From contig DRQB01000069.1 in NCBI GenBank assembly GCA_011330645.1, positions 1-16,005 on the forward strand: DNA of 16,005 nucleotides. Direction: 5' to 3'. Of this stretch, positions 1-6,556 are shown piece after piece. The notes under the pieces are model-generated. The model was not told where the DNA came from. It worked only from the letters and a program-made list of their open reading frames with translations, and ran no database searches. How positions within the stretch are numbered: the first letter of the stretch is position 1; each line of letters begins with the position of its first letter. The translations under genes and the position numbers were made by a program. The stretch comes from Campylobacterota bacterium (GTDB lineage Bacteria; Campylobacterota; Campylobacteria; Campylobacterales; Sulfurovaceae).

Positions 1-696
1 AAGTGTCTTTCCTGTAATGGCGTAGTCACTTTTTAAATTCTCAAAAGAAACGAGCATCTCCTGAGGGACTTGCATGGTGAGTAGTTTTAAATCTTGTTTG
101 ACACTATGAATGATGTTGTTTTTAATATCCCCAGAAAAAGTAAGCCCTTTCATCTTGATGTCAACATTTTTTTCACCCTCTAGCGTTTCATCTATATCGT
201 TCATATAGCCTTTAAATCCATTACCAAGTTTATTGACAGCGATGTGCATAAGAAAGGTTTTTTTCTTTAACATTTTTTCAATTTGAGTGAAAGCCTTTTT
301 ATCTTTTTCCTCTTTGAGTGATGTGGTGATAGCCGTAGGAAGAGCAAGAGGATACATGTCAAAAGAAACAGCAGAGTAAGTATCATCCAAATACGCAACA
401 TCTACGCCTACTTCTAGCCCTTTAAGTAGCGCTGCATCATTGACATTCATCTGGACACCTTGACGTGTTAGAAAGTGTGCAATTTTTTGTGGTTCGTCAA
501 AAGTGATAATAAAATGTTCTTTTGTCTCTGCTATCTCTCTGCCTTTGACAGAGAAGCCTTCTGTTTGTAAGCTACTCAGTTCTGTATTTACCTGTGCTTT
601 CATTTGTTCAGTTAACTGTGATGAACCTGCAGTGATGTAGTAAATGAGACCAACGACAACGACACCAATAACTGCTAAACCTAATTTCTTACCCAT
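1..696 (-). CDS. Membrane-anchored YdgA/DUF945-like protein, 3' end cut by window edge
   Basis: I translated this minus-strand frame by hand: it stays open for 232 codons from an ATG at 696 to the left edge, so the C-terminus is missing. An AAGGA ribosome binding site (703-707) lies 6 nt upstream, overlapping the end of aroC, and only 3 nt separate the two genes, so it is the last visible gene of the aroC operon. Residues 5-22 form one hydrophobic helix after a GKK start, so the rest should face the periplasm. The body is a mix of beta-type and charged stretches, with no cysteine and no catalytic motif. The single N-terminal anchor, the FMNVN-like and 'MKGLTFSGDI' segments and the overall style resemble the YdgA (DUF945) family of envelope proteins, but that is an impression. 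Function unknown; the gene itself is secure. Confidence 0.8.
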   Translation of the reverse strand, partial: MGKKLGLAVIGVVVVGLIYYITAGSSQLTEQMKAQVNTELSSLQTEGFSVKGREIAETKEHFIITFDEPQKIAHFLTRQGVQMNVNDAALLKGLEVGVDVAYLDDTYSAVSFDMYPLALPTAITTSLKEEKDKKAFTQIEKMLKKKTFLMHIAVNKLGNGFKGYMNDIDETLEGEKNVDIKMKGLTFSGDIKNNIIHSVKQDLKLLTMQVPQEMLVSFENLKSDYAITGKTL

Positions 697-699
697 GTG

Positions 700-1776
700 T
701 TATCCTTTATAAATGTTTTTTAAATGTTCCATTTTTTTACCCATGTTGAGTAGGGTCATGTCTGCTAAAGTCAATGCCATCATGGCTTCACAAACTACCG
801 CACCACGTAAAGCAACACAAGGGTCATGTCGTCCACTGAGTTTGAAATCTAGTTCTTCATTTTTTGTTGTGATGGTGTGTTGTTCTTTAAAAATAGATGG
901 GGTAGGCTTAAAATGTGTTTTTACGATAATTGTATCACCATTAGAAATACCCCCTAGGATACCACCTGAATGATTTGATGTAAATCCATCTAGTGTTATC
1001 TGATCATTGTTTTGTGAGCCTTTGAGATGTGTCGATGCTATGCCATCTCCTATCTCTACAGCTTTGGCTGCGTTGATACCCATCATCGCTTCTGCCAGAA
1101 TAGCATCGAGTTTATAGTAAAGAGGCTCCCCAAGTCCTATGGGTACACCTGTAGCAGTCGTGAGTACCACGCCCCCGACAGAATCATGGTTGTTTTTAGC
1201 TTTTAAGATGGCTTCTTCTTGCGCTGCCTCTACTGCAGGATCAAGTGCATAGAGTTTGGAGGTTTTTGCATGGACAAAGTCCTGAGCATTGCCTTTAATA
1301 CCATCGACTTCACACAGTCCAGACTGTATCTCTACGCCTAGTTCTTTTAGCATCAGTTTTGCTATGGCTCCTCCTGCTACACGTGCAGCAGTTTCTCGTG
1401 CAGAGGAACGTCCCCCTCCACGGTAGTCGCGGAGTCCATACTTATGAAAGTAGGTAAAGTCTGCATGTCCCGGACGAAAGAGGTCTTTGACATTGTCATA
1501 GTCTTTAGACTTTTGATTGGTATTAAAAATAATCATAGCAATAGGCGTTCCCGTACTTAGCCCTTCAAAGACACCAGAAAGGATTTCAAACTTGTCATCT
1601 TCTTTACGTCCTGTTTCCAACTTGGATTTACCAGGTTTCCTGCGGTCTAACTCGGATTGGATAAAGTCTTCATCTATGGTAAGTCCTGCGGGTACACCAT
1701 CAAGGATACATCCTAAGGCTTTACCGTGAGACTCTCCAAAGGTTGTGAGTGTGAGTTTTTTTCCAAAGGTATTCAT
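700..1776 (-). CDS. aroC: Chorismate synthase
   Basis: Catalyses the last step of the shikimate pathway, 5-enolpyruvylshikimate-3-phosphate to chorismate plus phosphate, using reduced FMN in the cytoplasm. The 358-residue product is normal for the short bacterial form. Family signatures are all visible: GESHGKALG at residues 14-22 (catalytic His17), RPGHAD at 101-106, the arginine- and glycine-rich FMN/substrate loop RDYRGGGRSSARETAARVAGG at 116-136 and GRHDPCVALRG near residue 318. The ATG at 1776 overlaps the rnc stop in an ATGA arrangement, and AAGGA (1786-1790) sits 9 nt upstream, so translation is probably coupled to rnc. The order rnhA-rnc-aroC is, from memory, conserved in Helicobacter and Campylobacter. 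Nothing unusual was seen. Confidence 0.98.
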   Translation of the reverse strand: MNTFGKKLTLTTFGESHGKALGCILDGVPAGLTIDEDFIQSELDRRKPGKSKLETGRKEDDKFEILSGVFEGLSTGTPIAMIIFNTNQKSKDYDNVKDLFRPGHADFTYFHKYGLRDYRGGGRSSARETAARVAGGAIAKLMLKELGVEIQSGLCEVDGIKGNAQDFVHAKTSKLYALDPAVEAAQEEAILKAKNNHDSVGGVVLTTATGVPIGLGEPLYYKLDAILAEAMMGINAAKAVEIGDGIASTHLKGSQNNDQITLDGFTSNHSGGILGGISNGDTIIVKTHFKPTPSIFKEQHTITTKNEELDFKLSGRHDPCVALRGAVVCEAMMALTLADMTLLNMGKKMEHLKNIYKG

Positions 1777-2444
1777 GATTTTAATTCCTTAAGTGCAATC
1801 TGTGCAGCTTTTTGTTGTGCTTCTTTTTTACTCTTGCCTTTTGCTTTTGCAATGACTTTATCATCTAAAAGAATAGCAATCTCAAACTCTTTTTTATGGT
1901 CTGGACCAGAAGAACCCAGCATTTCATAATTTGGTGTGACACCATGTGTGGCTTGTGTGAGTTCTTGTAAAGCAGTTTTGTAATCTTTTGACAAGGATTG
2001 TAAATCTATCTTAGGGTGACACTCTTCTAAAAGTTTAATAGAAATATTTTTAGCAACCTCAAGTCCTGCTTCAAGATACACAGCCCCAATAATCGCTTCA
2101 AAGGCATTGGATAGAAGAGAAGATTTGTTTCTTCCATTGTTGTTTTCTTCTGCAAGAGAAAGATAAATATAGTTCCCAAGATTTAATTTTTTAGCCAGGA
2201 GTGTAAAGCCTGATTCATTGACAAGGGATGCACGTATTTTTGACAAAATACCTTCATCTGATTTTGGGAATTTAGCAAACAGGTATTCCCCTACAATGAG
2301 ATCAAGTACTGCATCTCCTAAAAATTCAAGCCGCTCATTATTGTAAGGCTTTTTATGACTTTTATGTGTCAAAGCCTCAATAATCAATTGCTTGTCATCA
2401 AATATATAGTTCAATTGTTTTTCTAATTGACTGTAATCGTTCAT
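1773..2444 (-). CDS. rnc: Ribonuclease III
   Basis: Double-strand-specific endoribonuclease that matures rRNA precursors and processes structured mRNAs. The 223-residue protein has an N-terminal RNase III domain with the signature NERLEFLGDAVLDL (residues 36-49; metal ligands Glu40 and Asp44, supporting Glu37 and Glu64) and a second acidic site ending in Glu116 within NAFEAIIGAVYLE. The residue matching E. coli Asp114 is Asn113 here; as far as I recall this substitution is seen in many other bacteria, so activity is expected. A double-stranded RNA-binding domain fills residues 155-222, ending in the typical KSKKEAQQKAAQIAL helix. The ATG at 2444 follows AGGAG (2453-2457), which overlaps the rnhA stop codon; the 3' end overlaps aroC by 4 nt. 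Confidence 0.98.
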   Translation of the reverse strand: MNDYSQLEKQLNYIFDDKQLIIEALTHKSHKKPYNNERLEFLGDAVLDLIVGEYLFAKFPKSDEGILSKIRASLVNESGFTLLAKKLNLGNYIYLSLAEENNNGRNKSSLLSNAFEAIIGAVYLEAGLEVAKNISIKLLEECHPKIDLQSLSKDYKTALQELTQATHGVTPNYEMLGSSGPDHKKEFEIAILLDDKVIAKAKGKSKKEAQQKAAQIALKELKS

Positions 2445-2455
2445 TAAGTTGTCTC

Positions 2456-2899
2456 CTATAGTGTTTCTTTTATGCGTTCTGCCTCATTTCGAGCCAGTTC
2501 ATCACAGCGTTCATTTTCTGGGTGTCCATTGTGTCCACGTACCCAAGTTCCTCGTACGTTATGTGGTTTAGCAGCTTCTAAATAAGCTTCCCACAAATCG
2601 ACATTTTTGACTTTGGCAAAGTTTTTACGTACCCATCCAGACAGCCATTCATTGATGGCTTTTACGACGTATGAACTGTCTGAAATGACTTCTACATCAC
2701 AAGGCTCTTTAAGAAGTTTGAGACCCTCTATGACCCCTTGAAGTTCCATACGGTTGTTGGTAGTATGTGTGTCTGCACCACAGTATTCTTTGCGTTTGCC
2801 TTTAAACTCCAGTATGCCACCATATCCACCAGGACCAGGGTTTCCGAGGCTGGAGCCATCAGAGTAAAGAGTAATCTGTTTTCGGGCTTGTTTTTCCAA
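2456..2899 (-). CDS. rnhA: Ribonuclease HI (TTG start)
   Basis: Degrades the RNA strand of RNA:DNA hybrids (primers, R-loops). With the start chosen here the protein has 147 residues, close to the 155 of E. coli. Active-site residues are complete: Asp14 in YSDGSSLGNPGPGGYGG, Glu52 in NNRMELQ, Asp74 in VISDSSYV, and His123 and Asp133 in RGHNGHPENERCDELA. The sequence WLSGWVRKNFAKVKN corresponds to the basic handle region of the E. coli type. No ATG exists; two in-frame TTG codons lie at 2911 and 2899. GAGG at 2906-2909 is placed 6 nt before the second but overlaps the first, so 2899 is preferred; 2911 would add four residues. The start lies inside the 3' end of the upstream TPR gene, so the two are probably translationally coupled. 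Cytoplasmic housekeeping enzyme. Confidence 0.96.
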   Translation of the reverse strand: MEKQARKQITLYSDGSSLGNPGPGGYGGILEFKGKRKEYCGADTHTTNNRMELQGVIEGLKLLKEPCDVEVISDSSYVVKAINEWLSGWVRKNFAKVKNVDLWEAYLEAAKPHNVRGTWVRGHNGHPENERCDELARNEAERIKETL

Positions 2900-3911
2900 T
2901 GTTTTCCTCAACTTCTACAGAGTGAATTGCCATACAGTTTGGGCATCGTTTAAAACCAATAGGGAAACTTTGTTTACATTTTTTACAGAGGTAAGAAAAG
3001 CGTAAATCACCCTCTTCAAATCCATTTTGTTTCGCAGTGGCAAGCATGTCTAATGCAAAAATACCACTTTCTCCTATGTGTGTTTCTGACTGTTGTAGAT
3101 ACCCTTTTGCATAGTAAAGTGTATGTAACTGTTTATTGGATGTGATTATATCCAAATCGAGTTGTGAATTGGGTAAGAACCAAAGGATATCAAGTATCTC
3201 TTTAATGCGCGCAGGGTCAATCACTTTCCATGCTTCTTGGGTATCGAGTTTGAGCAGTGCCGAGACTACTTCACGGTAAAGTTTAGGTTCTTCTTCTAAT
3301 ATATTTTTGAGCCTTGATACTTTATGTTCGGGAGATGTTTTTTTATTGGCTGTAATCTGTGAAAAGTCTAAAAACTTTTTAAGTGCATAGGTGTCTTCTT
3401 TTAAAAGTTCAAGTGGTTCTATCACTTCTTTGGCTTTGACATACTTGTGCATCATTTCATACACGACTCCGAGCTCGTAGAGTACTTTTTTGTTACGGGG
3501 CTGTTTTCTTAAAATATCTGTATAAATACTCCTTGCTCTTTCTAAAAAACCTGCATGTAAATAGGTGTTACCCAGTCTTTCAAGGAGTTCTATTTTCCCT
3601 AAATCATCAGAGATATTTTTAATAAGATAGAGATAGATAGAAATAGATTTATGATATTCCCCTGCATTTTCAAAGGCTTTTGCTAAAAGTGTAAGTGGTT
3701 TAAACATATGTGGTTCATAGGGCATATCAGTGGTATCTAAGGCACATTCCGAAGAGTCAAATTTATCTAAGAATTTAAGTAAATGCCCTTGCTCTTTTTG
3801 TTGTCTATAGACACTCCATCCATAAGTTGCCACAGCAATAATCAGTCCCAATACAATAATGAGTAAGATACTAAAAAGTGGGTCATTATAAGCAGGTAAA
3901 ATATGTTCCAA
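2859..3911 (-). CDS. LapB-like membrane-anchored TPR protein with C-terminal zinc ribbon (TTG start)
   Basis: A 350-residue protein with one N-terminal transmembrane helix (about residues 12-33), then helical TPR repeats (clearest at about 70-100, 108-139 and 141-171) and a C-terminal zinc ribbon with Cys309, Cys312, Cys323 and Cys326 (CKKC and CPNC). This order of anchor, TPRs and rubredoxin-like ribbon is that of LapB/YciM, which in E. coli stays in the cytoplasm and controls LpxC degradation by FtsH. Sequence identity to LapB looks low, so the shared architecture is what I see and a lipopolysaccharide role is only inference. It matches the position of C. jejuni Cj1637c, between dnaG and rnhA. 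No ATG is present: a TTG at 3911 follows AAGGA (3917-3921) by 5 nt. The 3' end overlaps rnhA by about 40 nt. It is the first gene of the minus-strand operon. Confidence 0.88.
   Translation of the reverse strand: MEHILPAYNDPLFSILLIIVLGLIIAVATYGWSVYRQQKEQGHLLKFLDKFDSSECALDTTDMPYEPHMFKPLTLLAKAFENAGEYHKSISIYLYLIKNISDDLGKIELLERLGNTYLHAGFLERARSIYTDILRKQPRNKKVLYELGVVYEMMHKYVKAKEVIEPLELLKEDTYALKKFLDFSQITANKKTSPEHKVSRLKNILEEEPKLYREVVSALLKLDTQEAWKVIDPARIKEILDILWFLPNSQLDLDIITSNKQLHTLYYAKGYLQQSETHIGESGIFALDMLATAKQNGFEEGDLRFSYLCKKCKQSFPIGFKRCPNCMAIHSVEVEENIGKTSPKTDYSLL
2906..2909 (-). promoter_or_regulatory. Ribosome binding site that decides the rnhA start
   Basis: GAGG on the minus strand, 6 nt before the TTG at 2899 and overlapping the codons just after the alternative TTG at 2911. 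It lies inside the coding sequence of the upstream TPR gene. Confidence 0.6.
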
Positions 3912-3916
3912 AAGAA

Positions 3917-3921
3917 TCCTT
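3917..3921 (-). promoter_or_regulatory. Ribosome binding site for the TTG start of the LapB-like gene
   Basis: AAGGA on the minus strand, 5 nt upstream of the TTG at 3911. It is the only Shine-Dalgarno-like sequence near the predicted N-terminus and supports the TTG codon as the start. Confidence 0.7.
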
Positions 3922-3985
3922 ACTTCGGCAGTCTCAGCAACCGATATTTAATCTCTCTGAGTTTGTCAAAGGAATAGCTACTTAG

Positions 3986-4007
3986 ATTATATCAAATTAG
4001 ATATAAT
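3986..4007. promoter_or_regulatory. Divergent -10 boxes forming a perfect inverted repeat (dnaG and LapB-like operon)
   Basis: ATTATATC (3986-3993) and GATATAAT (4000-4007) are exact reverse complements separated by 6 nt. Each arm contains TATAAT in the outward direction: 4002-4007 on plus for dnaG and 3991-3986 on minus for the TPR/rnhA/rnc/aroC/YdgA-like operon. No strong -35 boxes are visible, although TTGTCA lies at 3963-3968 on plus. The minus start point would be near 3979, giving a leader of about 68 nt. The plus start point would be near 4014, on or beside the dnaG start codon. The two promoters cannot easily be occupied at once, so the operons may compete for polymerase. Inferred from sequence only. 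Confidence 0.6.
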
Positions 4008-4013
4008 TCTTCT

Positions 4014-5675
4014 ATGATAGATAACGCCTCCATAGAATCCTTGAAAAACAGTATCGATATTATTGATGTAGTAGGTAGCTTTGTAGAGTTACGTAAAGCA
4101 GGGGCAAACTACAAAGCAAACTGTCCTTTTCATGGGGAAAAAACACCCTCGTTTGTTGTGAGTCCCTCTAAACAAATATACCACTGTTTTGGTTGTGGTG
4201 TAGGAGGAGACAGTATCAAGTTTCTCATGGAGCTTGAAAAACTCTCTTACCCTGAAGCCATAGAGAAACTGGCTTCTATGTTTAACTTTTCATTGACATA
4301 TACCAAGGGAAGTTCAGACTACTCTGATGCAAAACGTGTGCTTGAAGCCATAGGGCAATGGTATGTCAAAAATCTTTCTCGTAACCAAACTGCCATGTCG
4401 TATTTGCTAGAAAGAGGGGTAAGCCAAAGCTCCATAGAAAACTTTGAGATAGGGTATGTCCCTACGGGTACGGAAGTAATGCAGTTTTTACAAGCTTCTT
4501 TGCTTCCACTTCCTCAGGCAGCCGAAGCGGGTATTATTGCTCAGAGTGAAAATGGAGGAGGGTATTATGCACGTTTGGTGGAGCGTATTACTTTTCCTAT
4601 TTATTCTGCAAGTGGGGCTATAGTAGGTTTTGGGGGTCGTACGATTACCAATCACCCTGCAAAATATATTAATTCTCCTCAGACAAAACTTTTTAATAAG
4701 TCACGGCTGCTCTATGGGTATCATTTGGCAAAAGAGAGCATTTATAAAAATAAAAAGCTCATAGTCTGTGAGGGATACTTGGATGTGGTGATGTTTCATC
4801 AGGCAGGTTTTACGGAAGCAGTTGCAGGGATGGGGACAGCTTTAACCACAGAGCACTTACCTATACTACGTAAAGGTGATCCTAAAATCATTTTGGCCTA
4901 TGATGGAGACAAGGCAGGGGTTGCTGCTGCATTGAAAGCAGCTGATATGCTTAGTAAAGCAGGTTTTGATGGAGGTGTGGTTCTTTTCCCTGATGGACAA
5001 GACCCTGCAGACCTCATTGCCAAGGGGGAGAGTGAAAAAGTAGCAGCCTTGTTACGTAATGCGAAACCACTGATTCCTTTTGTCATAGAGAAGATTTGTG
5101 AAGGCTATGATCTTCATGACCCTAGAGCCAAAGAAGCGGCTTTTGGTGCAGTCAAGCAGTTTTTGGAGGGACTTAGTGAAATCATCAAAGATGCCTATAC
5201 CCCTTTGGCGGCTACAGTATTGGGTGTGGCACCAGCAATGTTTGGTAAGCAAGCCAATATGTCACAAGCCAGAGAAAATTTTTCTGAGCGTAGAGATGAT
5301 GTCGCTCAGTTGGGTATTTTAAAAACACTTCTTGAAAAGCCAGAACTGATTGATACCGTGCTTAATGTAGTAGATGTGAGTATGTTTGAACAATATGCAG
5401 CACTTTTTTCCGCTTTACTTGAAGGAGAAAAAGAGCATCCTCAACTTGTCGGACTTTCTGTAGACGAAACATTTCAAGTGATGAATGAAGAAGAACTTAA
5501 AAATGTATTGCGTAATTTTCTTATCAAACATTATGATACGAAGTTAAGAAATGTGGTAGCAGATACCAGTATACCTTTTGCTAAAAAAAGTTTTGTCATT
5601 CGTAAGATAAAGACAGATATAATACCCAAACTCAAACGTGGTGAACTTGTCACGTTTGATGAAAATTTAATTTAA
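4014..5675 (+). CDS. dnaG: DNA primase
   Basis: Synthesises RNA primers at the replication fork together with the DnaB helicase. The 553-residue protein has the N-terminal zinc finger (Cys37, His40, Cys58, Cys61 in CPFH and CFGC), the RNA polymerase catalytic core with a Toprim fold (Glu253 in VCEGYLDVVMF; Asp297 and Asp299 in AYDGDKAG), and a C-terminal helical region from about 430 that should bind DnaB. Length is usual for Campylobacterota. The ATG at 4014 matches the conserved N-terminus, yet no ribosome binding site precedes it and a TATAAT ends 6 nt upstream, so the main mRNA could be leaderless. ppiC follows 10 nt downstream and is probably cotranscribed. Divergent from the rnhA-rnc-aroC operon. 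Confidence 0.98.
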   Translation: MIDNASIESLKNSIDIIDVVGSFVELRKAGANYKANCPFHGEKTPSFVVSPSKQIYHCFGCGVGGDSIKFLMELEKLSYPEAIEKLASMFNFSLTYTKGSSDYSDAKRVLEAIGQWYVKNLSRNQTAMSYLLERGVSQSSIENFEIGYVPTGTEVMQFLQASLLPLPQAAEAGIIAQSENGGGYYARLVERITFPIYSASGAIVGFGGRTITNHPAKYINSPQTKLFNKSRLLYGYHLAKESIYKNKKLIVCEGYLDVVMFHQAGFTEAVAGMGTALTTEHLPILRKGDPKIILAYDGDKAGVAAALKAADMLSKAGFDGGVVLFPDGQDPADLIAKGESEKVAALLRNAKPLIPFVIEKICEGYDLHDPRAKEAAFGAVKQFLEGLSEIIKDAYTPLAATVLGVAPAMFGKQANMSQARENFSERRDDVAQLGILKTLLEKPELIDTVLNVVDVSMFEQYAALFSALLEGEKEHPQLVGLSVDETFQVMNEEELKNVLRNFLIKHYDTKLRNVVADTSIPFAKKSFVIRKIKTDIIPKLKRGELVTFDENLI

Positions 5676-5685
5676 AGGCTAAGTT

Positions 5686-5967
5686 ATGGCAACAGCATCA
5701 GCTAGACATATACTCGTAGGTGACGAAGCGACATGTATCGCATTAAAAGAAAAAATAAATGCAGGTGAGATTACTTTTGAACAGGCAGCAAAAGAGAACT
5801 CTACTTGTCCATCGGGCGCAAGAGGTGGAGAACTAGGCACATTTGGTCAAGGTCAAATGGTACCAGAATTTGATAAAGTGGTATTTAATGATGAGGTAGG
5901 TGTGGTACATGGTCCTGTACAAACACAGTTTGGTTACCACCTTCTTGAAGTAACAGAACGTTCTTAG
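5686..5967 (+). CDS. ppiC: Parvulin-type peptidyl-prolyl isomerase (PpiC-like)
   Basis: A single-domain parvulin of 93 residues, the same length as E. coli PpiC, that catalyses cis-trans isomerisation of peptide bonds before proline. Recognisable motifs are ARHILV at residues 6-11, CPSGARGGELGTFGQGQMVPEFD in the middle and the closing TQFGYHLLEV; these include the conserved histidines of the parvulin active site (His8 and the final His). There is no signal peptide or transmembrane helix, so the enzyme is cytoplasmic, unlike SurA or PrsA. AAAGG (5674-5678) overlaps the dnaG stop and lies 7 nt before the ATG, indicating an operon with dnaG. A hairpin follows 18 nt after the stop. No specific link to primase is implied. 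Confidence 0.95.
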   Translation: MATASARHILVGDEATCIALKEKINAGEITFEQAAKENSTCPSGARGGELGTFGQGQMVPEFDKVVFNDEVGVVHGPVQTQFGYHLLEVTERS

Positions 5968-5985
5968 AGGATTACCCTTCATATT

Positions 5986-6007
5986 TAAGGTAGGTTTGCC
6001 TGCCTTA
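5986..6007 (+). terminator. Possible terminator after dnaG-ppiC
   Basis: TAAGGTAGG and CCTGCCTTA pair as a 9-bp stem (one G-U pair) around a TTTG loop. The following sequence has a T-rich stretch only from about 6017, interrupted by AAAA, so this is a weak rho-independent terminator at best. The stem also occupies the place of the -35 region for the tRNA-Ala promoter. Confidence 0.5.
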
Positions 6008-6010
6008 TGT

Positions 6011-6016
6011 TAAAAT
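6011..6016 (+). promoter_or_regulatory. Possible -10 box of the tRNA-Ala promoter
   Basis: TAAAAT, 16 nt before the tRNA, giving a start point near 6023 and a leader of about 10 nt. No -35 box is recognisable. Read-through from ppiC is the alternative. Confidence 0.35.
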
Positions 6017-6032
6017 TATTTTTTCTAAATTT

Positions 6033-6108
6033 GGGGAATTAGCTCAGCTGGGAGAGCGCTTCGCTGGCAGCGAAGAGGTCGACGGTTCGATCCCGTTATT
6101 CTCCACCA
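6033..6108 (+). tRNA. tRNA-Ala (anticodon GGC)
   Basis: A 76-nt cloverleaf including an encoded CCA end. The acceptor stem pairs GGGGAAT (6033-6039) with ATTCTCC (6098-6104), followed by discriminator A and CCA (6106-6108). The D-arm has AGCTCAGCTGGGAGAGC, the anticodon stem pairs CTTCG with CGAAG around the loop CTGGCAG (anticodon GGC), and the T-arm contains GGTTCGATCC. It reads GCC and GCU alanine codons. It faces the two tRNA-Glu genes. Confidence 0.97.
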
Positions 6109-6121
6109 AATTTAATGATAG

Positions 6122-6210
6122 ACTGCATTATTTGCATCTACCTTTCACGCGTTTTCACTCAATGTACTTGATGTACATTTCCTTCAAATCATGCAAAATC
6201 TAGATACAGT
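6122..6210. repeat. Nested inverted-repeat element between convergent tRNA genes
   Basis: Three arms fold on one axis: ACTG (6122-6125) with CAGT (6207-6210), TTTGCAT (6131-6137) with ATGCAAA (6191-6197), and a perfect 7-bp hairpin AATGTAC (6161-6167) with GTACATT (6173-6179) around TTGAT. The stretch TTTCACGCGTTTTCAC (6143-6158) is left in a large internal loop. No convincing reading frame covers it and no T-tract follows, so it is not an ordinary terminator. It could be a dispersed intergenic repeat or a small structured RNA. The AT-rich flank up to 6287 holds only a weak TAAAAT/ATTTTA hairpin (6263-6277). Confidence 0.5.
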
Positions 6211-6287
6211 TAAACAGACTCTCTATGAAATTTTATATATAATATTGTAATTTTATGAATGCTAAAATGAGATTTTATTTGAAAGTT

Positions 6288-6362
6288 TGGTGACCCCAAG
6301 GAGACTCGAACTCCTATAACATGGATGAAAACCATGGATCCTAACCGTTAGACGATGGGGCC
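6288..6362 (-). tRNA. tRNA-Glu (anticodon TTC), downstream copy
   Basis: A 75-nt cloverleaf on the minus strand with encoded CCA (complement of 6288-6290). The acceptor stem pairs GGCCCCA with TGGGGTC, the anticodon stem pairs CATGG with CCATG around TTTTCAT (anticodon TTC), and the T-arm contains GAGTTCGAGTCTC. Identical to the copy at 6392-6466 and probably on the same transcript. Confidence 0.97.
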
Positions 6363-6391
6363 AACAAAATGATAAGTGTACAAGATTTAAA

Positions 6392-6466
6392 TGGTGACCC
6401 CAAGGAGACTCGAACTCCTATAACATGGATGAAAACCATGGATCCTAACCGTTAGACGATGGGGCC
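6392..6466 (-). tRNA. tRNA-Glu (anticodon TTC), promoter-proximal copy
   Basis: Base-for-base identical to the copy at 6288-6362, with the same stems, TTC anticodon and encoded CCA (complement of 6392-6394). The 29-nt spacer between the copies has no promoter-like sequence, so both are expected to be cut from one precursor starting near 6480. Confidence 0.97.
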
Positions 6467-6486
6467 ATTCATAACTTGTGGACGGA

Positions 6487-6492
6487 ATTATA
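6487..6492 (-). promoter_or_regulatory. -10 box for the tRNA-Glu pair
   Basis: TATAAT on the minus strand, 20 nt before the first tRNA base, with a predicted start point near 6480 and a short leader. No clear -35 box (GAGTTA at 17-bp spacing). Confidence 0.55.
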
Positions 6493-6525
6493 TAGACAGG
6501 GTGCTTAAATAACTCTTAAATAGAG

Positions 6526-6531
6526 TATAAT
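6526..6531 (+). promoter_or_regulatory. -10 box for the lipoprotein-nfo transcript
   Basis: TATAAT on plus, 26 nt before the preferred start at 6557, with a predicted start point near 6538. CTTAAA (6504-6509) is a poor -35 candidate at 16-bp spacing. No comparable promoter was seen further down before 13745, so this may drive all eight genes to 13707. Confidence 0.5.
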
Positions 6532-6543
6532 TTATGAAAAAAT

Positions 6544-6550
6544 GAGGAAG
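6544..6550 (+). promoter_or_regulatory. Ribosome binding site that decides the lipoprotein start
   Basis: GAGGAAG ends 6 nt before the ATG at 6557 and overlaps the alternative ATG at 6542, which has no such sequence in front of it. Confidence 0.6.
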
Positions 6551-6556
6551 AAGAAG

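Noticed and set aside
1773..2444. RNase III with Asn113 in place of the usual Asp as a possible inactive enzyme
   Set aside because: The main ligands Glu40, Asp44 and Glu116 are present and Asn at this place is, to my knowledge, widespread in active bacterial RNase III.
3932..3938. GCTGAGA on the minus strand in the leader of the LapB-like operon, recalling a thiamine (TPP) riboswitch
   Set aside because: The other conserved TPP riboswitch segments and a surrounding fold are absent, and the downstream genes have no thiamine link.
6255..6293. 12-codon frame after a TATAAT (6238-6243) running into tRNA-Glu
   Set aside because: No ribosome binding site, AT-rich chance composition, and it would read antisense into a tRNA gene.
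6288..6466. tRNA-Glu duplication as an integrated-element attachment site
   Set aside because: The whole tRNA is duplicated with only 29 nt between, and no integrase or foreign gene is nearby.
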